A stretch of DNA of 64,000 nt from Pectinophora gossypiella (GCF_024362695.1 NC_065433.1:26879700-26943699); one strand, 5' to 3'; counted from the first letter of the stretch, positions 42,851 through 57,400 are shown. Program-made: numbers and translations. Notes: generated by a model not told the origin, from the sequence alone.

Positions 42851-45800
42851 TAGCCGCTGGATTATGAAGTTTAGGCAAATAGCGCTCGAATATCCGATCG
42901 CCGGTCATAAAATATACCACCCTGTGTAACTGGGACATATACAGTGGAAAACAAAGTAATCGTGTTAAGGTTGTCGCACATCTATCGCCTCAGCACCAAC
43001 TCGGTTAGCAAAGTCCTACTAGCGTTGACGCCAGCAGAAGATTTACTTTACAGGCTTGAAACAATCTAATTAACTTACATCAATCGCATATACTTCCTTT
43101 GTATTTCTTGATATTAAAACCCGAATTTGAATGCTGAAACATTAGATATGCAATGACCGTTATTAGTCGACGACTCGCGAATAGTTTGTCTTTCCTTCTT
43201 TTCGACAATTGTTTTAATAATTAACATTAACTTTAGGGTCTCGTAATATTTGCACTCAGCCTATACTGTACTTGGAAGGTGACTTTGGAGGTCGATTCGT
43301 CGTCGACGTTGGAAGATAAACTTTAAAAAGGATGCTTTAAAAAGAAGATATTTTTACCCCATTAAAACTTTTGACATATATAGCAACAAAGTAATTGTAT
43401 CAAGACTTGAATTATAAGTTTTCTAAAATATTATTTTAGTTTATTTAAAATTATTACATAAATTAGTCAATATGTAGAAGTAAATATAGGTATATTTTAC
43501 GAAACATTCTGTAAGTTTTATTCGACCGAGGGAGTGAAGCTGGTGCCTGCACACGAGACCCTAAACTTTGTTATTTAAATCTTTTAACAGTCAGTAGTGA
43601 TATTACAGTAAAAAAGAATACTATTTGGGTCCGCTCAAGATCGGCGCCCTCCGATACGGGACAACTTAGCGTACGGGGTAACGTATTGTAAAAAGTTAAG
43701 GATAATTCACATTGGATAGACGGCAGTGACATGAACAAAATAAATCGTCGTCTAAGTATACCTACCATATTTGTATGTGTTTGTTTGCTTAAGAGTTGCA
43801 TAATGGAGCCACTTAGTCATTACTAAGTTACCAAACTCCAAAAAAAAGACTAAAGAAACACTTTTGGTACCCTAAAAAGGAATATAAAATTTGGGAAATA
43901 TAATATTTTACAGTGTTGTGCGTATTGACAAGTTTAGTAATTTATTTTGTGTAGAGTTTAGTACTTAATTTAATGTTTTTGGTTCCGTCGCTACCGTCCT
44001 GCTTCTTTGAATATTTCCGAATTAATTTGTCAAGGCCAAAAAATCTTTTAAATACGCTAAAGCGCATCTTGCGCGGACCCTATATTTTATAATTTTGTTA
44101 ATACTTTTCACTCGTACTAACTTCATCAAATCATTTACTAGTGATAAACTTGCTACTGGAACCGAGTATGAAACCCAGTACTTGTTGAAGTAACTATTAT
44201 TATTGTGAAGAACAATAATAAAGTATTTAGTTCTGAATTTAAATTCTGATACAAGATAAATATAATAATTGATGAACATGGAAATTAGCATTTGTTTGTA
44301 TTCGGAAAAACGACCATTTCCGAGGAGATTAATAAAATAGAAGCACTAAGCCTGTACTCCACGCCAGTAGCAGGTCGCCCACACACTTACACACATGCCT
44401 ACTCTACGATGTTACAGCACAAATCCTCTTCTCACTTTACAAAAGGCTAGTTTCGACATTGTATACTTTCTTATCAAAACCCTCGTGCATCACAAGTTTT
44501 CGCTTAGCAAAAAGTGGGTAAAATCAATAGTTTATAAAAAATATAATATAGTATATCTCTCTAAAATTAATGTACAAAAAGGTTGAGTTTTCACAGGAGA
44601 CTTCAGTTAGTCTGGTGAGAGAACTCGAAGGGGTTACATGTGTGTTTTTGATGAGGCCTGAGTGTTGAGGAGCGCCAATGGCGATAAATTAAATAAAAAG
44701 ATGTAAGTTTGGCGCTAAACAATACTTTGGCATCAAAAACACAGCCCGTACCGACGTACGAGATACTACGCTAGGTTACCTTACGATTAACAATTGAACA
44801 AAAAAAGAAATAACAAAAATAATTACACTTTATGTTGCAGGCAGGGCGCGAGGTCGACGGTTAAAGTCGCCGAGGTAGTAACTTATTTCATGAACCGTTG
44901 GCTCGGAAATTGCGGAATTACGTTAACATGGTCACAATAAAAACAATCCTATTCTTCTTATACAACTGTACGTCAGGTGATATATTCAGGCACAAGTAAT
45001 TTAAAAACCGTCGCCACGGGGTAAATTGAACTACTTATTTTACTCGAATATCAATACGATGACGATTTGACAGTTCCTGCACGTGCAGACTATCGACGAA
45101 CAGACGTAGGATGTCTATCTATGACAGCGCACAGCGTCTACTAGTGGAACTTCGGGTTGTCGTGACGCGAGTGCTTCCCCGATAAGTCAATATAAAATAC
45201 ACCTTAGTGCAAAAGAGACTGGCTGTATATTATGTTTCAGTCCTTTTTTATAACAACGAAGGTTGGGTAGCTCCAAAACCTGCCCAGACGCAACAATCTT
45301 TCCGTGCACTTTTTAGTCCGCGATATCATTACTAAGGCGTACTCGTAGTTAAAATAAACTCGTAGTTATATTAAAAGTTTGCGTTTTTCTGATTATTAGT
45401 GCTACCCACTCCTTTAAGGATTAAAGGTGTGCGTTTCCGTATGTATATTCGACCTTATAGGCTCAGTAAGTGCGGACAAAAAGCGCCCTGAGGACTGTCT
45501 CTTCTTTGCACAGACCTAAACAGTACGTCGGACCTCGCGCATTGCACACAACATTGATTATACAAATTAGTATTTGGTTTGCGCGTACGTCACTCGTACG
45601 AATAGTTTTAAATCACCCGAAAGTTAGTCCAAAAGTATACTAGTAAATGGCAGTAGATAGTCAAAGGTATCAACGGTTGGATTGTTATATGCACGGAATA
45701 GAAGAAAAAGGATGGATGGGCGTGACGCGGATTTAGTATGAGAACCGCTGTCGCCGGTTCAACCCCACTTCACTACTAACTCTGCAAACAGATAACTACG

Positions 45801-46900
45801 ATAGCTCTAATGCTTCTCAAATCCATAGCGACTTTACCGGCAATGTATATTTTATGTGATAGTTTCAAAATAATTTTTTGGTAAATAGCCGAATATACTA
45901 AGGTTTTCAGCTTTCCTGTGATAGGGAGAGGTCTCCTTGCATGATAGTCGATATTTGATTTTGTGCCCTGCAGATTATAATGCACAAGACGACAGTCGTA
46001 AAGTTTGCGCACGAGTGCAATCCAAAAGGTGAAGTATTAAATATGTGCTCATACTTGTATGACGCGTATTTCTCACTCACTTGGCCCTTCCAACCTATTT
46101 TTTTCTATTCCGTGGTTATATGTATAAAGTAAGTAGAAAAAAGAAATGTCAAAAAAAATTGGTTACCAATCCTTATAGTAACATTTTTTTTTTAATATTT
46201 GCAACAAGGTTGTTTCTTAGCGATAAGAAATTTCGAGACAGAAGCAATTATATCATTGGAAAGTAAAATATAACCTTGCTTAACTCTCAATAAGTACCTA
46301 TTTTCTAACGATCCTATACTGATTAATAATTGAATTTTGACTATTTTTCCGGACACAAAAGTGGCAATGGATACGATGATTAACATTTGTCGTAATTTAC
46401 AGAGTTTAAAATGACAATAAGTCTTAAAATTGAAACATTGGAAGTAAAAGCATAGTAAGTTTACAAATAAAGTTTATCGAAATCAATAGTACACACCAAA
46501 CTGAAATTTAAAAAATATAAGTTATATTATATTTTGCTGCGTACTATAAACTTCTTTATTCATGCTTAAATCTGTAAATGATCTCACTGAGCAAATAATA
46601 TTAAGTATACATTTATTTATTCTTGTTTTATGTGTGAACAGAAAACTATGATTTGGGTTCATATTACAACTTGCCAATAAGTGTAACGAACATGCTACGT
46701 AATACAGAATGTCTCTCGCCATTCTGGAAAGGTTGTCGCTAAACCGCGCGATACGACACACCGCCACTAGATGGCACTTATTGCCGCATTTAAGTTTACA
46801 CGGTCAGCGACATCTAGTGGGGAAATAGAGTAATGAAAGAGCGCCTCTGGTAGTGAACATTGGTTAGCTTCAAAATATATATATATAAGAGACCGGACCA

Positions 46901-47040
46901 GGGGGGTTAAAATGGCCATATCGAAGCAATTCGCAATATGACATTTGCGCATATAAAAGTAAGTGCGCAATGCAAACAAATGTCACATAGCAATATTGCT
47001 TTCTTAGATGAATTGCTTCGATGTGGCCATTTTAACCACC
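46901..47040. mobile_element. MITE-P copy 3
   Basis: Tips 'GGGGGGTTAAAATGGCCAT' and 'GGCCATTTTAACCACC', and central 'GCGCATATAAAAGTAAGTGC'. Part of the left arm around the ATCTAAGAAAGC box is deleted. Confidence 0.85.
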
Positions 47041-50000
47041 TTGCTGATATTCTATCCGGAAATTAAATGGTAGAGTAGTTCCATTATCAGCAAGTGTTAA
47101 AACAGACCCTCCAAAAAGTGGATTCTATATAAAAATACAGTATGGTCAAATGTTACATATTAAACTTTTTTACTTTTCTGTTTTGCAGAGTTTAATAAGT
47201 TCGGCATAAAGAAGTCCTTTTTTAAGGACGTCGAAATCAAACCTAGCCAAAACGCTTTTCGTTAACTATATTGAATACAAAACGCGTGCGAATGGAATAA
47301 CAATACTATATGGGACTAATGTAAACAAACAAAAGCTTACGTTAATGAGAATAAAAACTAGAAGCTCAAATGTAGGTGGCAGCACTGTTGAGTGTTCTTA
47401 AATTCTGACAGTTCTCCATACTGTCCAAGTCTGAAGGATGAGTTACGAAAAAAAAGCATCCAGTTGGAAAAAATGCAGTTTTGATTGAAATTAAGTTTTT
47501 CGAAATAAGTTTTTTTCTTTCGGAAAAAAAAACAAATCTTTAGGAAATAAATATAACACTATGATTTTTAAAATAAAAGCTGCGCAAAGGGTAATAGTGT
47601 GAAAATATAACCAAAACAATATGTTTGTTTACTCAAATAGTATGGGGAACTGTCAAAATTTAAGAAAATGTAACAGTGGCGACACCTGGTGGGAGAAATA
47701 GGTATTTTTATACCCCATTCTATAACTATTATTTTTGAACTATGGTGTTAACGAAAGCGTAAAGCGCTTTGACTAGGCCCACTGCATCAGTATTATACAG
47801 TACGTCATACAAAACTTTTACCTAAGAATGCTTTTTTATAAATTATTTTAGACTGTGTTATTTTTTTAATCCACTTTTGTACCTCGATAGTGTCAATTAC
47901 AGCAGGAATAGGCATGCAAGGATCTTAACGGCTTTCAGAACATCTGCCATAGACCTTAAGAAACGCAAAGAGAACAATATATTGAATACCGTCAATGGTG
48001 TCGATTCTGGGAGACACCTTAAAATTATTTAAGTTTGACAGTTCTAATACTAGCTCATCGTAAGTAACGAACGGCGCTAGTTTTAGAACTGACAAATGAA
48101 ATAGAATTAAGAATATGTCTGCCAAAATGTGAAACAATCAATAAAACAAAAAACTTTCACTCAAACAGTCTTAGATTAAAGATTGCATTATTTAACGTAC
48201 CATATTTTTTTAATATAAATATTTAGTAAGTATTAATAGAATGATTACTAAATAGCACCTTTTTTAAATTGTGCTAAAAGGCGGTCAACCTCACGTGTCT
48301 ACTTACTTGCTCTGTGCGTAAATGCTCGTTTACATGTATGAAGTGCAACTTAAATTTAACTTAATTTTAAGTTAACAATTACGGCTGGCGCGCAACTAAG
48401 TGAAAAAAAAATGTCACTGGCCTCGATTCCGGTGCACAAAACTTAATTATATTTAAGTTAGCCAGGTTTAAAAATAAGAGACGGCGCAGTTAGTTTTAGA
48501 ACTATTTAACTACTTTAAAATTAAGCTCAGACCACTAGATCTGCTCAACTGGGTTACTTCACAAATTGTAAACGAGGCATAAGGCGTTATGGATTATAAT
48601 TTGCAATAAATCCTTACTTGATTGGTTGGTTTAAAGTGGTGAATTTATGTTTTTATTATTTATTTATATATTACTATTCAAATAAACATAACACTAGATG
48701 ACATCGACGCACAGAGCAAGAAGTGCCGACATTGTTCTAAACTATTAGGCTACGTTCACACGGCGACTATCCGATTCGTTGTTTTTCGCGTATACGAGAA
48801 ATGCAGCTTTCTCGGTGACAAGTTCAGATGGTATATGTGAAATATATTTTGGACACGGGATTTTCACTCATAGACTACGTGTAATAAGGTTAAAAATATC
48901 GTATACCTCATAGTTACGCAAAATATCAATATATTTCGCGTGTGCGTGTGAACGTGGCCTTAGTGATTATAGCCATATGTTTTAATTTTTTTAACCAAAG
49001 TACGTTTTTAATAGATTTTTGGATTTTTTCATATTTTAAGTAGAAACTAGTTGAGAGACCGCATCAGAAACAGTTGAGGGATAATTAAAGCTCGATTTAA
49101 AGCATATTTGGCGTATCTTCACAGTATGTAAGTATGGCACCAAGTAGGGGTAAGGGAGACAAAGTTACAGAATATTAAATGTAGCTGAGAAGATCGGAAT
49201 AGTGTCCCATAAATAAATATTTAAATACTATTACACGTAAAACGCTACATAGTCATCTAGTGACCATATTACAAATTTTGATGTTTTTTTATGGGAACGT
49301 AGGTAATATTCCGATTTTCGTTTTCAATCGTCCACGGAACACCTGATTAATATAAATACGTAATACATAGCTTATAAAACAGTTAACTAAAATAAATGCC
49401 TTATCACATAAGGCCAATTATCAAAATACCTTAGTAAACAACTCGATAAATTATTTCAAATAAAAAATACGTCAAAAACAAAAGGCACGGCTATATCTTT
49501 TGTTTTTTTTTTTTACTTTTTTTCTTTATTTTAATACATCCGTGCCAGTCGTTAGTTTACAACCCATACAAAACCAAATCGAAAAAGAATACGTTTGAAT
49601 ACTGGATACCAGGTCTAAATGAAAACAAAATGGGAAATTGATTTTATGGCGTCCAGCATCCAAACGAGCGAATTAAAAAAAAGTGTTTAATACACGGTCG
49701 AAAACGTTTCGTATTTTCCGAATTGCTTCGCGGCGAATAAATAAGTTTTTTTTGGTAATAAATTAAATAACTTTAGTAAATGGTTTTACAGAAAATTGTG
49801 TACATATTAACCGCATCGGCTAAAAAAATTGGGGTCAAGAGAATCGTCCATTGTAAGAGTACTAGCTAATATTAGCTATTAATGTTGAAGGATGTATATG
49901 TTATATTACTCTACAAGTAATCGGAAGACTAAACAGGTAAACATAAAAGGTTACGACGAGGGTCTCAAAACCTATGGAGGAAATAACTAAAATAGGTTAC

Positions 50001-50111
50001 TCGAGGGACTGCCTTAAAAATACTGTGCCGAACTATCGATTTGTTTGACAATCGACAGTTGACCTTGAAAATCATCGATACTATCGATAGCTCGTGTCGT
50101 GACCAAAACCA

Positions 50112-50387
50112 TGGTATAAGAAGACCAGGTATTTTTTATCTCCATTCCAAGGACGTAAATTTTATTATTGAAAATTAAGTGAATTACTGACTAATTAAAT
50201 ACTATTATTTGTCGCATATATAAAAATAACTAAAACTGTACGTAAATCTGTTACTAAAAGTACAAAATTTCCTGGCAAAGTAAATTCACTTTTTACGAAA
50301 TGGCAACGTAGGGTGGGTTGACGTCAGCAGGGCTAACCTTGAAATGCTAGCTGTCAGTTTTGAGCATACCTGGTTTTCTTATACCAT
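50112..50387. mobile_element. MITE with TGGTATAAGAA tips
   Basis: The ends 'TGGTATAAGAAGACCAGGTA' and 'TACCTGGTTTTCTTATACCA' are inverted repeats with one mismatch. A piece of the same family lies in Noc3 intron 12 at 35484-35545. Confidence 0.75.
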
Positions 50388-50430
50388 AGCAAGAACTATC
50401 GATAGAAAGACACTGTCGATAGTTCAAAAC

Positions 50431-50792
50431 TATGAGGGATTTTCCAGGCTACGTTCACCAAAACAATATAGATGGCGTTGTACAGCTTTAATGTGATAAT
50501 TACCTAATTTCTCGTTACCCGGGTACATAATTACTCCAAAATACAATGTAATGGCAGCATAAAACTAATTGTTGCTTGATATTTGGATCACATTATGCAT
50601 AGAGTCAAGTTGCTACTTATATTGATTCTCTTTATTTTGATCAGAATATTAATGGGTGGAAGGGTCATCATTTCTACCCATATAAAGGTAAACGATGTTA
50701 TGTACCCATGAATTTAGAAGGTTAACGGAGAAAAATCTATACAGCGCCATCTATATTGATTTTGAGGAACATAGCCTGAAAAGTTTCTCATT
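50431..50792. mobile_element. MITE with inverted ends near TATCGATA sites
   Basis: The left end ('TTTTCCAGGCTACGTTCACC', 'ATATAGATGGCGTTGTACAG') is mirrored on the right ('CAGCGCCATCTATATTGATT', 'ATAGCCTGAAAAGTTTCTCA'). Fragments occur at about 32570-32640 and 56455-56550. Confidence 0.75.
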
Positions 50793-51415
50793 GGTAATTC
50801 GACCGATAGCTTTGAACAATCAATAGTGACTATTTATATACAAATATATAGTATATCGATAGGCAACACTACTTAAAAACCTTTGAGACCCTGGTCGAAG
50901 TGGTCGCGTCATTGCAGCCAAAAGGACAGATTCGACCGCGAATTAAAATAGTACAATCGTATTTTGCCCACTGCAGACAAATGATACTACAATATTTTAT
51001 ACTGAACGTTACAAGAACGAGTGAGAAAGCAATAGTGCCTTCACTTAAGATGAGAGTTAGAAAGGGATCGAGATAGTTTTAGAACAGTAAAATTGAGATA
51101 AACTGTTTTGATAATTTTACTACGAAGTTTTTCAGTCCGCTTGATAGTAAAATTTAAAACTAGCTTTGTTTATCTTAGACAGTAGCGAGGCCAGGATCGG
51201 TATCTAACAGTGGGTAGCGGGTACCCCCCACTAAAGCGGAGCGGAGATACAAATCGGCCGGTCGCCGCATGCGTGAGAGAGACAGAGCGTGTCCTCCCGC
51301 TCTCTCGTGCGCTGTGATTGGTCGTTATGTCTCCCCTTTAGTCGTTTTAGTGTTGAAGTGAGATGAAATACGATAGTATCGTAAGTCTGTTGCAGTGGTT
51401 TTAAACTCAGCAGTC

Positions 51416-54400
51416 TTAGAGGATCGTGCACCGTTTCTTGCGGTTGGCGCGTTGTTCGCTCTTGATGTTGATGCGTTCGGCCTCCTGGAAGCGGCGCACG
51501 AGTCGCACGAGCTCGTGGAACGCCTGGTCAACGTTCATCCGCGCCTTGGCGCTGCATTCGATGTACGGAACCTTCAGCTGACGTGACAGCGCCTGCGCTT
51601 GCTCTAGCGACACCTGAGAATGAACAAATTATATATAAGCATTTATTTGAGAGCCGTGGTGGCCCAGTTGGAAGAACGCTTGACTCTCAGGCCGCAGGTA
51701 CGAATCCCAACATGGGCCTAAATGATTTTCGAATTAATGCTTGGATCTTAAATGTTTATCGCTTGTTCAGCGGTGAAGGCAAACATGTGGAAGCCCACAC
51801 TCTGTAAAAATCTTCAGGCTAAGTAAGCGGACAATGTGAAAACGTGTAATGGATGCTAGCGAGTCTCGCTGCGAGACAGACACTCCGAGCGACTACTCCT
51901 TAACGAGTTGCGGCCAGTCCAGACGACGGGTATGTATAAAACATTTCCCCGCGTAAAGAATATCCATCCAGAATATCCATCAAAATTTATAATAAACTGC
52001 CTAACATATTAAAAGAAGAAAAAAGTGACAAAATCTTTTTAAAAAAAATAAAAGAACTATTAATTAAATGTTACTACAGCACTAGTGAATGCCTTAATGA
52101 TACTGACGTTACTATTTGAAAAGCTTCCTTCTCTCTTTTAACTTCTTTTGTTGTGCCTGAAAGGGTCTATGATGTGAAACTCATATGTAACTTACGAACT
52201 TGTACACCCTCATAGTTTGCAAATAAAGAATATTGAAAAACGAAAAGTCCCCGATACGTACCACTCGCTGCGTGTCGAGGTCCGCCTTGTTCCCGACCAT
52301 CAGCATGGGGAATTCATCGCGGTCCTTGACGCGCAGGATCTGCTTGTGGAACTTGTACAGTTCGTCGAAGCTGGCGTGGTCGGCCACTGAGAACACCAGC
52401 AGGAAGCCCTCGCCCGACCGCATGTACTGCTCGCGCATCGCGCTGAACTCTTCCTGCCCCGCCGTGTCCAGAACTGTTAGCAAATAAAACATTAATTCAA
52501 AGTCAATGAAAACTGGAGGATTAAAATGGCCACATGGAAGCAATTCATCTAAGAAAGCAATATTGCAATTTGACATTTGCGCATATTATTATAAAAGTAA
52601 GTGCGCAATGCAAACAAATGTCTTTTTTTCTTTACAATCTTTATTGAACATAGTATTACAATTTTACATTAATAAAAATACAGACAACTATAATATGACC
52701 AATTACTCTAGTTATGCGGCGGTCCCTGCACTAAGCTCAGCTTGTATCGCAGGGGCCAGAGTACGATTTCCTATGTTAAGATTTACAAAATTAAGATGTC
52801 AAATAGCAATATTGCTTTCTTAGATGAATTGCTTCGATGTGGCCATTTTAACCCCCTGGTCTCCAGTCTAACAGATAGCTCAGTGAGGTGTATGTACTTA
52901 GTTCACCTTGGGTGTACCTCTTGACTGACACAATTGGGATATAGCAGTGAGTTTATGTTATTTCGCCACAATAAAAAAGGCCTCCTAAAAATCAATATAA
53001 GGTTATTGATACCAATTGTGGCTGTAAATCTTGTAAGTAAGTAAAATGTTTATTTTTCATAAAAAAATACAGAAAATTTTGTTACAATAAAAACCCCACA
53101 AAACCAGTTCCTCGGTTTGTCTGTGGGAGTGGAGTTCGCTTAGTTATTATGTTTTAAAATACTTACAGTTAACTTATAACTAAGAGATCTTTTGCGTAAG
53201 ATGTTTAAATAAAGATTTACTTTTATTTATATTGCACTCCTGACGTATGTCGACCGGCAGCATGTTTAGCAGATACGGTTTTCGTTTACGAAGTGTTCTG
53301 TCACCGAAGTAGTTGTTGACTCGTGGTACAACATACCTGCCCGTCGACAAGGTCCGCGTACACTGGGCTCTGTTCACCCCAACTGGGATCTGCTGTGTGA
53401 AGAAAGTATATATGTAGATAGTGAGGCAACTTACTATCCAGCTTGGCTGGAATGTCATCAATGACGCACTGTTTGGTGTAGCTGTCCTCAATGGTCGGGT
53501 CATAGTCCGTTACGAAATAGCTCTGAAACATCATAAAACGACTGATTACTAATAGTCTTCTTATCGTGTGGGTTGTGAGGTGAATTACCAACCTCATCAA
53601 CCCTGGTGTCACGGTTATTACTGAGCCGCCAAAGGCCCCTGCTCATTTAACGACTACATACTCACATCAGTAAGTAGTAACCGGGACCAACGGCTTAACG
53701 TGCCTTCCGAAGCACGAGTCTTACTTTCGGCCAATCAGGTGATCCTGTAATGTCCTAACCAAACTAGGGATCACAAAGTGATTTTTGTGATATGTCCCCA
53801 CCGGGATTCGAACCCGAGACCTCCAGATCGTGAGCCCAACGCTCAACCACTGGACCATTTCTAATCATTCATCAATTTCTAGTCATTCACCATCAAAATC
53901 AATTCATGTCAGTCTAGCAACATCGCACAACTCTTGATAACTAAGACTCTTCAGTTCGTGTCTTATTAAATTATATTACTTACTTTGCTTTGGGATATGT
54001 AATATAATCATTTAATTTACTATCGCATGGGGAATTCACTTTGTAAAGGACGAAAAGATATTATGATAATTTTAATAACGACACGGAAGAAGTGCAAACA
54101 TCATACGCTTAGCGGTCGGTTTTTCCTATCGAGATATAAGATAGTGTTTGATTATTTGATACACATTTTAGCATAAAGTTTACATGTTACAGTAGATTAT
54201 ATTACTCTAGAATGTACAATGCTTCTTTTTTTAATATACGCAAGCACTAAGAGGGGAATTTTGCAAACCAAAAGAGTAAAAAGCTTAGTGAGTAGTGAGT
54301 GAGTGCTTCTATGCTGTTCTGGGAGCATATAAAAAAAACATAGAACACGTTCAGCTGCTTCTCTTCCTGGGCATGTCGTAAAAACCGACAGAGTGATTGT

Positions 54401-57400
54401 GTCCTCTAACATGATGGACTAATGTGTACCGCCTGCACATCCGTATGCTAGATCGCTTCCACCTTAAATGTCTGCGGAGGATTCTAGGGATTCGATGGTC
54501 TGATCGCGTACGGAATACCGAAGTGTTGCGCAGAGCTAACGTAGGTGGCATTGAGTTCTATCTCATGAGGCGGCAGCTACGTTGGTGCGGACACGTGTCA
54601 CGAATGATTGAGCAGCGAGTGGCGAAGCGCGTCTTTTATTGTGAACTTGAGGAAGGCAAGCGCAAGCAAGGCGGACAACTCCTTAGATACAAAGACGTGC
54701 TAAAGCGGCACATGAAAAAGTGCGGCATTGAGCTATGTCAGTGGGAAAATCTAGCCGCTAATCGCCCGGAATGGAGAGCTTTGGTTCACACCAAAGTTTA
54801 TGAATTTGAACATCGACGGCGCTTAGAGCTTGACGCCAAGCGCGATGAATTGAAAGCCCGACCGCCTGCGGCGATCAATTATGCATATTTAAATGGTGCA
54901 CTCCCATGCCCACTATGTGCGAGGATCTTTTCCAATAAGATTGGCTATACAAGCCAAATGCGAGCACATGAACGTCGGAGTTGAAGCAGTCGCCGTAGCC
55001 GAAATCGGCTGGATCACATCATCATCATCACATAAAGCCTATACTATTTTATTCTGCACAAATATGTAGTACGAACATCGTCACATTCTGTAACCTTCTA
55101 TCAAACTCTGTGATAAATCACAAAAAATCTTTATGTCGTCGTCGTGAATCCACATATCGGACTAGGCATTGAGTCGACGGGATTACGGAGCAACTCCACC
55201 ACGCTGCCCCACTGCGAGTTAGTGGAGAACACACCGTCGACTCGACCGGGAATCGACCCCAGGGCCCTCTTGTGGCTAAGATTGCTACTGAGGATTTCAC
55301 GAAGGTAAGTATATTATACAGCCTCCGTGGTTTAGTGGTTAGAGCGTTAGGCTCACGATCTGGAGGTCCGGGTTCGATTCCCGATGGGGACATTGTCGAA
55401 ATCACTTTGTGAGACTGTCCTTTGTTTGGTAAGGCCTTTTCAGGCTTGAATCACCTGATTGTCCGAAAAAGTAAGATGATTCCGTGCTTCGGAGGGCACG
55501 TTAAGCCGTTGGTCCCGGCTATTAGCCGTTAAAAAGACCTCTACCAACCCGCACTGGAGCAGCGTGGTGGAGTATGCTCCATACCCCCTCCGGTTGATTG
55601 AGGGGAGGCCTGTGCCCAGCAGTGGGACGTATATAGGCAGATAAAAAAAAGTATATTATACGCAAAGCTTATGGTCCAACAAACGTAGCATGATTAGAAT
55701 GACAGCAGGTCAGAGGGCATAGTACATCACGGAGATATGTCTCTTTTACACTAACGGTGTACAGCTTAATACCAAAGAGACAAATGATTTGTCATTTTAA
55801 TCAAGTTAGTTGGACGAAAGTTGTAGAATATCAATACAGTTCGCATGGCTCGCAAAGTACTTTCACATATGCATTAAAATACCATTATCTTACACAGTAA
55901 TTCTTTCTCTTACCTTTACAAGCTTAAACTACTGGATTGATTTGGAGGAAAATTGGCATAAAGATATGCGAAAGAAAGACAAAAGTGATGCCTAAAGACT
56001 CCAGAGGCGCTCAAACATCTCTCTCCAAAACGAATACAACACTATATTGATAGGGTAGGGCTTAGAGGGGAACTGTACCATAAGGCGGTGACCACAATAG
56101 ACCTTACAGGTCGCAGTGATAAAAGAAGGCAAAAGTGACGCATACTTTCCAGAGTCGACCATAAAGTAAGTTCTTCACTTGGGAAATCTCTTTTTTATGT
56201 CTCGGAATATTTATGTTAACTCTCAAGTGACTCCTGACTAAATATTTATCAAATTCGAAAAACAAAATTGTTATGTATTTATTCGAGATAATGGATATTT
56301 TGGCTACCACACTGCCATTACTGCTACCATCATGTCCAGATGTTTAGGCCTAAGATGACTGCCTTAAACAAGCATCTTCTAGATAAGTTTGACAGTTTGA
56401 CGCGACTTTAAGTTTATCATTGATACCCAAAAACAAAAATAAAAGATGCATAATATGTCTGTTATCCATGAAATTAGAAGGTTAAACAAAGGAAAAACTA
56501 TACAGCGCCATCTATATTGTTTTTTAAGGAATATAGCCTGAAAAGTGCCTAGGTTACTTCGGACAGGGTTTTTCCTGCAGCTACTTTTCACTATTCAGGT
56601 TGTGAGAAGCTGCAGTAGTTATAGGCGGATGAGACGTTTGACAAAAATATATTTCTGTAAAAGTTGACGATTCAAAGTGTAACTATGTTACTTGATGAAT
56701 AAAGATATTTTTTAGTTTGAATGGCGCTGGGCTCTCACCCGGTGCAAAATTTAAGACATTAGGCCTAACGGTCTAGTGGTTGTGAATCTTGGCTCAGAGT
56801 GTTGTTTGAGAGAAGCGGCTCCAAATGGGCCAGAGGGAAAACTTCGACCAGCCTGGCGGGGTTGGTGTCAATTGTCGCGGACTAATTGGACCTACGACGA
56901 GATATGTCCTGTATCATAATGTCCCTTAGTATTTTTTTTTTTACTGACTTAGTAATGCGCAGACGCTGAACAAAGGCGCCTCGAATACTTTGTACACAAC
57001 GATAGAACTTATGGAATAACACAAATATAGGTTGACCGGCAACCTGAGGACTTTTCATATATGCATAGATACATGCTAGTAATATCTACTGGGCGGACCC
57101 TGAACTAAAAACCTAAAACCCTAAGGAAAAACCAATCAGAATTAAAGCTGCATCCATGTTTGATCCACGAAATCCTATTTCTTTAGACGTCACTTTTTCT
57201 AGATTTGCTGTTTATGGCAGTGGTGCCGATTCGGGCAAACACCTACTTTATTTTGACTAATTTGACAGGACTAAAACTAGCTCTTTCTCTATCTTACACT
57301 TATTGAAAGTGAAGGACAGCACTAGTTTAACACCAGTCAAACGATAATCAGGTTATGTTTGCACCATTGTCGCGGACAAAATGTCCGGTGCGGTCCAACG

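Larger units (their letters stand above)
42000..51415. other. Long tract 3' of Ras2 without SINEs or LINEs
   Basis: Over 9.4 kb I recognise only a MITE-P copy (46.9 kb), two MITEs and TATCGATA repeats (50.0-50.9 kb), and a 116-bp tandem duplication at 42.63-42.85 kb. There is no clear protein-coding exon. A small plus-strand frame at 42222-42404 ('MARIKEKSVIDKLSPAAR...') sits in a GC-richer patch and may be a first exon or chance. The tract may be intergenic DNA, a long Ras2 3' UTR, or a non-coding transcript unit. Confidence 0.4.

Noticed and set aside
44841..44876. Possible 35-nt exon after TTTATGTTGCAG
   Set aside because: Only splice-like borders support it; there is no neighbouring exon, no frame continuity and no domain.
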